Shown here in pieces: positions 54,244 through 60,664 of a DNA stretch of 60,664 nt. Location: the NCBI GenBank assembly GCA_944325505.1, contig CALVAJ010000012.1, forward strand, positions 1 through 60,664, in the 5' to 3' direction. Below the pieces are notes generated by a model that was not told where the DNA came from, ran no database searches, and saw only the letters and a list, made by a program, of their open reading frames with translations. The DNA is from an uncultured Bacteroidales bacterium (GTDB taxonomy: Bacteria; Bacteroidota; Bacteroidia; Bacteroidales; UBA932). Within the stretch, counting starts at the first letter, position 1. Each line of letters begins with the position of its first letter. A program made the position numbers and the translations under genes.

Positions 54244-56070
54244 CTACAGGAGGCGGATCATTATACCGTCCATCGGAGGTACCGTCACTTTTATGTGTTT
54301 CTGCGGATTCAGGTCTTCAGTCATCGGCATCCCGAGCCAGTCGAAAGCATGCTCCGGTATCATCAGCTCCATTGTAGCCTCTCTGGTGGAGAAATTGGAC
54401 ACGAACAGCAAAGTCTCTTCTTCATGGTCCCTCAGCCAGGCGAAATGGCGGTCCTTGTCGAAGCCGTCTGAAGAGAAATTGCAGTAGCACAGGTCATATA
54501 CCGTACCTTTTCTTACGGCAGGGTCCTCGGCGGCAAACCGCAGCGCCCTGCTGTATCTCCTGAACACCTCCAGTTCAGCGTCACCGGATATCGGGGCCGC
54601 TGAATCACATATCCGACGGTAACTCCCGTCTGAAATCATCTTCCTGAGACGTCTGACAGTGCCCACTGACCACCAGTCGAAGATGGTAGTCCTGCCGTCC
54701 TTCCCGCTGAAGCCTTCCTCGTCCATGCCTTTCTCCCCCATTTCCTCTCCGTAATAAAGCATGAACGGAGCCCTGTTAAAGAACAGCGAGACATACAGAG
54801 CCGCAAAGGAATTCCTCGCGTCCTTTCCGAAGAAATCCGATGCAAAACGCTGCTCGTCATGGTTTTCCAGAAAATTCAGCATATAGGGCTGCAGGTCTCC
54901 GAGGAACTGCCAGTTCCTGGTAATCCCTGTCGCGGACTGCCACAGGTCGACGGGCATTCCGTTGTCTTTCACATTCTTTTCCACCACTGCCCTCAAGGTA
55001 TCATAAAGTCCGGATTTGTCATACAGATAATCGAATCTCACTTCCCTGATGTATTTCCTGTACAGGTCTTTCTTGTAGACTTCCGCTATGAAAATGACAT
55101 CCGGGAACTCGCTCTTGATACGTGCTATCGCCCAGGTAAAGAACTGTGCCGGGACAAGCTCCACCATGTCGCAGCGGAAGCCGTCCACTCCTTTCGATGC
55201 CCAGAACCTCAGGATATCGTACATCCTGTCCCATGTTCCGGTGTGTTCATCGGTATAGTTGAGCTTGATGGTCTCGTACCAGTCATTGATGCCGGGGGAA
55301 GGACTGTAGCAGTTGTTGCCTGTAGCCATTGCCGGCAGTTCACTGTAAGGGGAAAGTATTTCCCTGTACTGTCTGAGAAGTGCCTTATAGCCGTGCTGGT
55401 CCTCAGGAGAACCGGTGGCGAAGTCCCGGCACCGGTCGACAAGCCATGCCGGGATAATCCTGTAGTCATACCCGAAATCCTTGTTCTTAAGAGCCTTGCA
55501 TTCTTTGGAAAAATCTTCTGCGTCAGGCATTTCCAAGGACTGCTCCGGATAATAGAAAAAATCATTTCCGGCGCTCCAGTGGACTGACCTGTCGTCATTC
55601 TCTCCGAGGTATTCTACCGGATTTCCGTCCTTTCCGCTGAAATGGGGTGAAACTTTGCCGTAGTCGCGGGATACATGGTTGGGCACGAAATCGATTATTA
55701 CCTTAAGCCCGGCATCATGCGTCCTTCTGACAAGTTCTTCGAATTCCTCCATACGCCTGCCGGGGTCATCTGCAAGATACGGATTGACATCATAGTAGTT
55801 TTCAATGGCATACGGAGAGCCTGCTTCACCCTTGACAAATTCAGGATGAGAAGCGATACAACCCCCGCCTGTACTTTTGGTAGAATGTCGCAGGACGCCT
55901 GTATACCATACATGAGTACAGCCCAACCATCTGATGTACTCAAGCGTCGGGCTGTCTATGTTACTGAACCTGCCGGTTCCGTTATGTTCCAGTGAGCCTC
56001 TTTTCCCGGGCTTTTCCGTGTCGTTCCCCCAGATTCTGGGGAAAATCTGATATATGACAGGTTTTTCCAT
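54244..56070 (-). CDS. Glycoside hydrolase family 13 (alpha-amylase-like)
   Basis: GH13 enzyme of 608 residues from the ATG at 56070 (MEKPVIYQIFPRIWGNDTEK). The barrel shows the four GH13 regions: IIDFVPNHV, GFRCDMVELVP with the nucleophile Asp, VIFIAEVY with the acid/base Glu, and LENHDEQRF. A C-terminal beta domain follows. No signal peptide, so it acts in the cytoplasm on alpha-glucans or maltodextrin. It is divergent from the SGNH hydrolase-fructokinase pair. Confidence 0.93.
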   Translation of the reverse strand: MEKPVIYQIFPRIWGNDTEKPGKRGSLEHNGTGRFSNIDSPTLEYIRWLGCTHVWYTGVLRHSTKSTGGGCIASHPEFVKGEAGSPYAIENYYDVNPYLADDPGRRMEEFEELVRRTHDAGLKVIIDFVPNHVSRDYGKVSPHFSGKDGNPVEYLGENDDRSVHWSAGNDFFYYPEQSLEMPDAEDFSKECKALKNKDFGYDYRIIPAWLVDRCRDFATGSPEDQHGYKALLRQYREILSPYSELPAMATGNNCYSPSPGINDWYETIKLNYTDEHTGTWDRMYDILRFWASKGVDGFRCDMVELVPAQFFTWAIARIKSEFPDVIFIAEVYKKDLYRKYIREVRFDYLYDKSGLYDTLRAVVEKNVKDNGMPVDLWQSATGITRNWQFLGDLQPYMLNFLENHDEQRFASDFFGKDARNSFAALYVSLFFNRAPFMLYYGEEMGEKGMDEEGFSGKDGRTTIFDWWSVGTVRRLRKMISDGSYRRICDSAAPISGDAELEVFRRYSRALRFAAEDPAVRKGTVYDLCYCNFSSDGFDKDRHFAWLRDHEEETLLFVSNFSTREATMELMIPEHAFDWLGMPMTEDLNPQKHIKVTVPPMDGIMIRLL

Positions 56071-56198
56071 TCCGAATTGAATTAAAACAAATGACTTATT
56101 GTCGGCTGCCGGCTTATATAGCATTTTTTGCGCCACAATTTCATTATGTCAGAATAAAGTCACAAATTTGTACTTAAAGAATACATTTTACGAATTTA

Positions 56199-56876
56199 AT
56201 GAAATTAATAATGAGAGCAAAATTGTTTACTGCAATCGCTGTATTATCCCTTTTTGCGGGCATCCGGTCATTTGCGCAGCATAAGGACTGGGCGCAGTTC
56301 GGGCGTTATGCTCAGGCGAACGAGGATGTCACGTTTACCCCTAAGGCCGTATTCATGGGTGACTCGATTACCGACGGATGGGATGACAAAGACCAGGGAT
56401 TCTTTACTGACAATGGCTTTGTCTGCCGCGGGATTTCAGGACAGACCACATCGGAGATGCTTGTCAGGTTCCGCCAGGATGTAATCGGACTTCATCCGAA
56501 ATATGTCGTAATACTCGCCGGGACCAATGACATAGCCATGAACAACGGATACATCGAGCTTGACAATGCCCTCGGAAACATCATATCGATGTGCGAGCTT
56601 GCCCGGGCGAACAGGATAAAACCCATACTCTGCTCGGTCACACCTTCAGCGGGATTCGGCTGGAGACCGGAAATAAAGGACGCGGCCTCCAGAATAGAAG
56701 AACTGAACGGAATGATAAAAGCTTATGCCGAATCGGAGAAAATACCGTATGTCGACTATCATTCTGTACTCAGGGACGAAAACGGCGGGCTCCCTGCGGA
56801 ATATTCCGGAGACGGTGTCCATCCGAACCTGGACTGCTACAGGATAATGGAAAAGACTATTCTCGAATATCTGTAA
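56199..56876 (+). CDS. Exported SGNH/GDSL hydrolase
   Basis: Secreted esterase or acetylhydrolase of 225 residues with signal peptide (MRAKLFTAIAVLSLFAGIRSFAQ after a short MKLI). SGNH blocks are GDSITDGW (Ser), GISGQTTSEM (Gly), AGTNDIAMN (Asn) and DGVHPNLDCY (Asp/His). It lies 2 bases before fructokinase. It may remove acetyl or acyl groups from sugars or other compounds in the periplasm; substrate unknown. Confidence 0.9.
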   Translation: MKLIMRAKLFTAIAVLSLFAGIRSFAQHKDWAQFGRYAQANEDVTFTPKAVFMGDSITDGWDDKDQGFFTDNGFVCRGISGQTTSEMLVRFRQDVIGLHPKYVVILAGTNDIAMNNGYIELDNALGNIISMCELARANRIKPILCSVTPSAGFGWRPEIKDAASRIEELNGMIKAYAESEKIPYVDYHSVLRDENGGLPAEYSGDGVHPNLDCYRIMEKTILEYL

Positions 56877-56878
56877 AC

Positions 56879-57766
56879 ATGAATAATATAGTAACAGGAA
56901 TAGGAGAAGTCCTTTGGGACGTGCTCCCCGAAGGTAAGAAACTCGGCGGGGCGCCTGCCAATTTCGCCTATCATGTGTCGCAGTTCGGTTTTGAAAGCAG
57001 GATAGTCAGCGCTATCGGACCGGACATGCTCGGAGAAGAGCTCCTTTCAGGCCTTGGTGACAAAGGACTCGACTGTATGATAGAGGCCGTCCCGTATCCT
57101 ACAGGGACAGTACAGGTGGAGCTTGACTCTGACGGAATCCCTTGCTATGACATCAAAGAAGGTGTCGCGTGGGACAATATACCGTTCACTCCTGAACTTG
57201 AAAACCTCGCCAGGAACACTAAAGCGGTGTGTTTCGGGTCTCTGGCACAGCGGAGCCCGGTATCGAGGGATACGATAAACCGTTTCATAGACGCCATGCC
57301 TGAAGGGAGCCTCAGGATATTCGACATCAACCTGCGCCAGAATTTCTACACGAAGGATATTGTATGCAACTCTATGCGCAAATGCAACATCCTGAAAATC
57401 AATGACGAGGAATTGGAGACAGTAAGCAGGATGTTCGAACTGCCGGACGGCCCTCAGCAGTCGCGGGCAAAGACGCTTCTGTCCATGTTTGGACTCAAGG
57501 CACTGATTCTCACCTGCGGAGCTACTGGAAGCCATGTATTCACTTCTGAAGAAACCTCCTATATCGCGACGCCGCAAGTCGAAGTCGCGGACACCGTCGG
57601 CGCGGGCGATTCCTTTACCGCAGCCTTCGTCTCCGGCCTGCTGAAAGGCCTGGACATCAGGCAGGCGCACAGGCTGGCAGTAGCAACTTCCGCTTTCGTA
57701 TGCACTCAGGAAGGCGCGATGCCCGTGCTTCCTGCATCATTGACGGATTCCGTAAAAGTGGTATAA
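56879..57766 (+). CDS. PfkB-family sugar kinase, fructokinase-like
   Basis: Ribokinase-family kinase of 295 residues from the ATG at 56879 (MNNIVTGIGEVLWDVLPEGKKLGGAPANFAYHV in two parts). The ATP-site and catalytic base motif is VGAGDSFTAAFVSGLLKG. The N-terminal GGAPANFA block is the fructokinase type. It phosphorylates fructose or a similar sugar and is co-transcribed with the SGNH hydrolase. Confidence 0.9.
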   Translation: MNNIVTGIGEVLWDVLPEGKKLGGAPANFAYHVSQFGFESRIVSAIGPDMLGEELLSGLGDKGLDCMIEAVPYPTGTVQVELDSDGIPCYDIKEGVAWDNIPFTPELENLARNTKAVCFGSLAQRSPVSRDTINRFIDAMPEGSLRIFDINLRQNFYTKDIVCNSMRKCNILKINDEELETVSRMFELPDGPQQSRAKTLLSMFGLKALILTCGATGSHVFTSEETSYIATPQVEVADTVGAGDSFTAAFVSGLLKGLDIRQAHRLAVATSAFVCTQEGAMPVLPASLTDSVKVV

Positions 57767-57799
57767 TCATCCGTAACACGAATACAGTCTTTATAACGG

Positions 57800-57834
57800 C
57801 CCCTCCTAATTTTGCATTGTAAAATCAGGAGGGG
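57800..57834 (+). repeat. Hairpin between fructokinase and alpha/beta hydrolase genes
   Basis: CCCCTCCTAATTTTGC (57800-57815) pairs with GTAAAATCAGGAGGGG (57819-57834) at 14 of 16 positions. The left arm contains a -7-like box TAATTTTG (57807-57814) and the right arm contains AGGAGGGG, 6 bases before the ATG at 57841. It may end the fructokinase transcript, or fold in the 5' end of the next mRNA. Confidence 0.6.
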
Positions 57835-57840
57835 TTCTTT

Positions 57841-58914
57841 ATGAATAAGTTATTATCTGCCACTATGATGCTCGCATGCTTCTGCTGTGCAGGAAGCCTT
57901 GCGGCACAGGACAACCGACCAAATACCAATACTGACATGGAAGAAAAACTGAATCTGACGCAGGACTGGGACAAGGTATTCCCGCAAAGCGACAAAGTAA
58001 ACCACACGAAAATCACATTCCACAACAGGTACGGGGTCACTCTGGCCGCGGACCTGTACATCCCGAAGAACGCATCCGGCAAACTACCTGCCATCGCCAT
58101 GAGCGGCCCTTATGGAGCAGTAAAGGAGCAGGTATCGGGACTTTATGCCCAGACACTTGCCGAACACGGATTCCTGACCATCGCTTTCGACCCTTCATTC
58201 ACAGGGGAAAGCGGCGGGTCTCCGCGCGGAATCTCCTCGCCGGACATCAATACCGAGGATTTCAGCGCAGCCGTTGACTACCTGTCCACCCGTGACGATG
58301 TTGACCCAGGGCGTGTCGGCATTCTCGGAATATGCGGATTCGGAGGCTTTGCGGTCAATGCGGCAGCAATGGACACCCGTATCAAGGCCACTGCAGCTAT
58401 AACCATGTATGACATGACCCGTGTGACTGCAAAGGGATATTTCGATGCCGATGACAGTGCCGGTTACCGCTACGAGATGAAAAAGCAGCTGAACGCCCAG
58501 CGTACAGAGGACTACAGGAGCGGCACTTACGCCCGTGCAGGAGGGAATCCCGATATGGCACCGGCCGATGCACCGCAGTTTGTCAAGGATTATGTGGATT
58601 ACTACAAGACTGAACGCGGCTACCATCCGCGCTCACTGGGTTCCAACGAAGGCTTCACCAGGACTTCCGCCCTCGCCCTTGTAAACATGCCTATCCTCCA
58701 GTATGCCGGAGAGATACGCAGTGCAGTTCTGCTTGTACATGGAGAGAAAGCCCACTCACGCTATTTCAGCGAGGATACATTCAAGCGGCTTACAGGAGAT
58801 AACAAGGAACTGATGATCATCCCTGGCGCGAACCATACCGACCTGTACGACAATCTTGAGGTCATCCCGTTCGACAGGATAGCAGGCTTTTTCAACAACG
58901 CTTTTTCAAAGTAG
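57841..58914 (+). CDS. Exported alpha/beta hydrolase with Cys nucleophile
   Basis: Secreted hydrolase of 357 residues. It has a signal peptide (NKLLSATMMLACFCCAGSLAAQ) and an alpha/beta fold: TKITFHNRYGVTLAADLYIP, AIAMSGPYGAVKEQ, nucleophile elbow GILGICGFGGF with Cys165 where most relatives have Ser, LLVHGEKAHSRYFSE, and the final His in IPGANHTDLYD. The Cys form resembles dienelactone hydrolase and a known group of bacterial hydrolases. It overlaps the 3' end of the LytTR gene on the other strand by 23 bases. Confidence 0.87.
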   Translation: MNKLLSATMMLACFCCAGSLAAQDNRPNTNTDMEEKLNLTQDWDKVFPQSDKVNHTKITFHNRYGVTLAADLYIPKNASGKLPAIAMSGPYGAVKEQVSGLYAQTLAEHGFLTIAFDPSFTGESGGSPRGISSPDINTEDFSAAVDYLSTRDDVDPGRVGILGICGFGGFAVNAAAMDTRIKATAAITMYDMTRVTAKGYFDADDSAGYRYEMKKQLNAQRTEDYRSGTYARAGGNPDMAPADAPQFVKDYVDYYKTERGYHPRSLGSNEGFTRTSALALVNMPILQYAGEIRSAVLLVHGEKAHSRYFSEDTFKRLTGDNKELMIIPGANHTDLYDNLEVIPFDRIAGFFNNAFSK

Positions 58915-59593
58915 CGAGACGGCTGACCGATTCCCTGTATTTGCGTGACACCGGGACGGTTTCCATGCCTACCGACAGACAGTCGCTGTCAAGTCCGCTG
59001 ATGCAGTCGATGTTTACGAGAAACGCCCTGTGGGAACGGATGAAACGCTCCCCGAGAACAGACTCCCATTGCGAAATGGGGGTCTTGTTTCTGTATACGG
59101 TGCCGTCTGACATGTGGATATATACCTCCTTGTCATTGGACTCGATGTAAGCGATGTCCGCTGCATTGACGGTCACTTTGTGCCTGTCGGACACGAACGA
59201 GACGGTATCGGGGATTTTCGAAGAGAATTTTGCGTACAGCCTCTGGAGAGAAACGTCACCGGAGACAAGAATACCGAGAATCAGGACCGTAAAGACGGGA
59301 TTTAGCAACACCTCATGGAATTTAGAGGGACGGAATACGTATGTATGTGTCGTCAGTACCAGAAAGAAAGTAAGTACAGTCACTGCCATGGCCAGGAAAA
59401 AGGCATCGGCTACCCCCTTTTTCCTGTCGGAGAAAGACAGCTGGGGAATGAAATACTTCAATGCGAATGCTCCGGGCATGAATAAAGTGCCGAGGAAGAA
59501 GGCCTGTCCGAACGAATAATCGAAACTCAGGAAAATCATTGCCAGCAGCAATGACGCCAGAAAAACATACCCGATATCTATCAGAAATTTCAT
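58892..59593 (-). CDS. Membrane LytTR-domain transcription regulator
   Basis: A 233-residue regulator. The N-terminal half has four hydrophobic helices (IGYVFLASLLLAMIFLSF; FFLGTLFMPGAFALKYFI; AFFLAMAVTVLTFFLVLT; PVFTVLILGILVSGDV). The C-terminal half is a LytTR DNA-binding domain (VSFVSDRHKVTVNAADIAYIES; RFIRSHRAFLVNIDCI). There is no receiver domain, so the signal is probably sensed in the membrane. It is divergent from the small ExbB/MotA-like gene, with a candidate operator between. Confidence 0.88.
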   Translation of the reverse strand: MKFLIDIGYVFLASLLLAMIFLSFDYSFGQAFFLGTLFMPGAFALKYFIPQLSFSDRKKGVADAFFLAMAVTVLTFFLVLTTHTYVFRPSKFHEVLLNPVFTVLILGILVSGDVSLQRLYAKFSSKIPDTVSFVSDRHKVTVNAADIAYIESNDKEVYIHMSDGTVYRNKTPISQWESVLGERFIRSHRAFLVNIDCISGLDSDCLSVGMETVPVSRKYRESVSRLATLKKRC

Positions 59594-59673
59594 CAGCCTT
59601 ACGTTTGACAGTCCAAATTTAAGACAATTTCTTTCAAAGTAGAACCGTCCCTAAAGGTCCTCAGGCTGGAACA

Positions 59674-59703
59674 AGGGGATTTGACATGGCAAAGAGGGGA
59701 TTT
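59674..59703 (+). promoter_or_regulatory. Candidate LytTR operator: two 9-base direct repeats
   Basis: AGGGGATTT occurs at 59674-59682 and 59695-59703, separated by 12 bases (21-base period, two helical turns). LytTR regulators bind paired 9-base direct repeats with 12-13-base spacers. The second repeat ends just before the -33 element of the downstream promoter, as expected for an activator site. Confidence 0.6.
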
Positions 59704-59706
59704 AAA

Positions 59707-59738
59707 ATTGCATTGAAACATACTATACGGTACTTTTG
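59707..59738 (+). promoter_or_regulatory. Promoter of the small ExbB/MotA-like gene
   Basis: ATTG (59707-59710) is followed after 20 bases by TACTTTTG (59731-59738), 25 bases before the ATG at 59764. Confidence 0.75.
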
Positions 59739-59763
59739 CGTCAAACCAATAAAACCAAAAGTA

Positions 59764-60087
59764 ATGAATAACATCTTCGCTTTTTTCGTTCAGGGTAATC
59801 CTGTGCCGATGGGTATTGTCACCCTGATTCTCGTTCTCATATTCTTAGCCGCATGGAAGGCCCCGGCATGGGTCAGCAATCTGGGAAAACTCGGCCTTGT
59901 CACCGGAATCCTGGGGACACTTTTCGGTATTTCCCAGATGCTGGACTATCTGGGCGGAAATGCAGAGACCCCCGCAGCGGTTATCTACGGAGGTCTGAAA
60001 GTCACGCTGATTCCTCTCTATTACGGGATTTTTGTCTACATTATCGGTCTTATAATAAGCACCGTACAGAAGCCGAGGCTGCGGTAG
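59764..60087 (+). CDS. Small MotA/TolQ/ExbB-like membrane protein
   Basis: A 107-residue membrane protein from the ATG at 59764; upstream codons lie in the promoter region. Three hydrophobic segments are visible: MGIVTLILVLIFLAAW, GLVTGILGTLFGISQML and VTLIPLYYGIFVYIIGLIIS. The GILGTLFGISQ and GGLKVTLIPLYYGI blocks resemble the C-terminal half of proton-channel ExbB/TolQ. No ExbD partner is adjacent. It is probably controlled by the divergent LytTR regulator. Confidence 0.72.
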   Translation: MNNIFAFFVQGNPVPMGIVTLILVLIFLAAWKAPAWVSNLGKLGLVTGILGTLFGISQMLDYLGGNAETPAAVIYGGLKVTLIPLYYGIFVYIIGLIISTVQKPRLR

Positions 60088-60113
60088 TCATTTCTTCGGA
60101 ATCCGGTTATCCT

Positions 60114-60578
60114 TTATTCGAACTGGCGGGAGAGGTTCACCATCTCGATGGCTGTGGTCATGGCGTCGAAGCCTTTGTTTCCGGCCTTGGTACCGGCTCT
60201 CTCTACAGCCTGCTCGATGGAATCCGTGGTCAGGACACCGAATATTACCGGAATGCCGCATTCGAGGCCGACATGGGCAATGCCTTTGGCGGCTTCGTTT
60301 GCCACCATGTCGAAATGCGGTGTAGCTCCGCGAATTACTGCCCCCAGGCAGACTATCGCATCATACTTGCCTGTCAGGGCCATTTTCCTGGCCATGAACG
60401 GTATCTCGAATGAGCCAGGGACCCACGCCACATCCAGGTCATCCCCATTCCCGCCGTGACGGATAAAAGAGTCTTCAGCTCCGGAGAGAAGTTTCGATGT
60501 AATGAATTCGTTGAAACGTGCCGCCACGATGCCGATCTTCTGGCCTGCGGCAGAAAGGTTGCCTTCTATTGTTTTCAT
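60114..60578 (-). CDS. ribH: 6,7-dimethyl-8-ribityllumazine synthase
   Basis: Riboflavin synthesis enzyme of 154 residues that joins ribityl-aminouracil and dihydroxybutanone phosphate. It shows [58 protein letters not shown] and [16 protein letters not shown]. It converges with the ExbB-like gene. The last 86 bases of the window lie upstream of it and are AT-rich; I see no full promoter there. Confidence 0.95.
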   Translation of the reverse strand: MKTIEGNLSAAGQKIGIVAARFNEFITSKLLSGAEDSFIRHGGNGDDLDVAWVPGSFEIPFMARKMALTGKYDAIVCLGAVIRGATPHFDMVANEAAKGIAHVGLECGIPVIFGVLTTDSIEQAVERAGTKAGNKGFDAMTTAIEMVNLSRQFE

Positions 60579-60664
60579 ATTGTTCAGTCATTAGTGTCCA
60601 CTAAAAAATCATAGAAGTTCTTTGAAATTATTGAAATTCAATTTGTTATAGGCAATTATAGATT

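Noticed and set aside
56591-56878. Long N-terminal extension of the fructokinase
   Set aside because: It overlaps the SGNH hydrolase gene in another frame; the ATG at 56879, 2 bases after its stop, begins the PfkB fold.
1-60664. tRNA, rRNA, CRISPR array, insertion sequence
   Set aside because: No cloverleaf-like intergenic sequence, no regularly spaced repeats and no transposase frame were found in any gap.

Overview
The window is chromosomal DNA of an anaerobic gut-type Bacteroidales, most likely close to Rikenellaceae/Alistipes. Four things point there. Promoters have the Bacteroidetes form TTTG-N19/20-TAnnTTTG. Bacteroidetes-specific families are present (DUF4907, DUF5723, a lipoprotein BamA/TamA-like protein, XRE regulators with a FF-D-G-F tail, short fold-III arginine decarboxylase). 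Base composition is moderate. There is also a cysteate synthase, an enzyme tied to sulfonolipids, which are typical of Alistipes, Odoribacter and relatives. The genus is inference.

Left end (1-7.7 kb): a more AT-rich accessory region read leftward. Two overlapping tyrosine recombinases are followed by a block of overlapping inverted repeats ending in a terminator, a small XRE regulator, hsdR and a 3'-truncated hsdM. This is a type I restriction-modification locus on, or next to, a mobile element; hsdS must lie beyond base 1. The boundary with core DNA seems to lie at about 7.55-7.72 kb, where short direct and inverted repeats occur.

7.7-24.4 kb: mostly core genes. These are a DUF4907 protein, an exported thioredoxin-like protein, queE-queD, a rightward run valS / thioesterase / tatA / ABC-F / rlmB / dipeptidase, then pyrD-cinA, an XRE regulator, a 504-base AT-rich non-coding stretch with repeats, a long QueA homologue and a PlsB/PlsC-like acyltransferase. 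A stand-alone protein with five zinc ribbons around a PD-(D/E)XK-like nuclease core (8.7-10.1 kb) looks like accessory cargo.

24.4-31.75 kb is the most unusual part. It is a leftward operon with its own promoter: hdrC1-hdrB1-hdrA-hdrC2-(membrane heme/ferredoxin/CCG fusion)-cysteate synthase-mscS. The subunit order resembles the sulfur-oxidation sHdr systems, but the last Hdr-like subunit is membrane bound and the next gene consumes sulfite to make cysteate. I infer a membrane-linked thiol/disulfide or sulfur electron-transfer complex that supports sulfonate or sulfonolipid synthesis, possibly by supplying or controlling sulfite. The Hdr-like calls are secure from motifs; the coupling is a hypothesis.

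31.7-60.7 kb: housekeeping and envelope genes. These are rlmD with a Na/Pi cotransporter, a lipoprotein/DUF5723 pair, a flavodiiron protein, two small outer-membrane barrels, a GNAT, pyk, lrgAB, rarA, a TamA-like lipoprotein, arginine decarboxylase, a TrmH-family methylase, a receiver/ATP-grasp PEP-synthase-like protein, GH13 diverging from SGNH hydrolase-fructokinase, an alpha/beta hydrolase, a membrane LytTR regulator diverging from a small ExbB/MotA-like membrane protein with a candidate LytTR operator between them, and ribH. I found no tRNA, rRNA, CRISPR array or insertion sequence.
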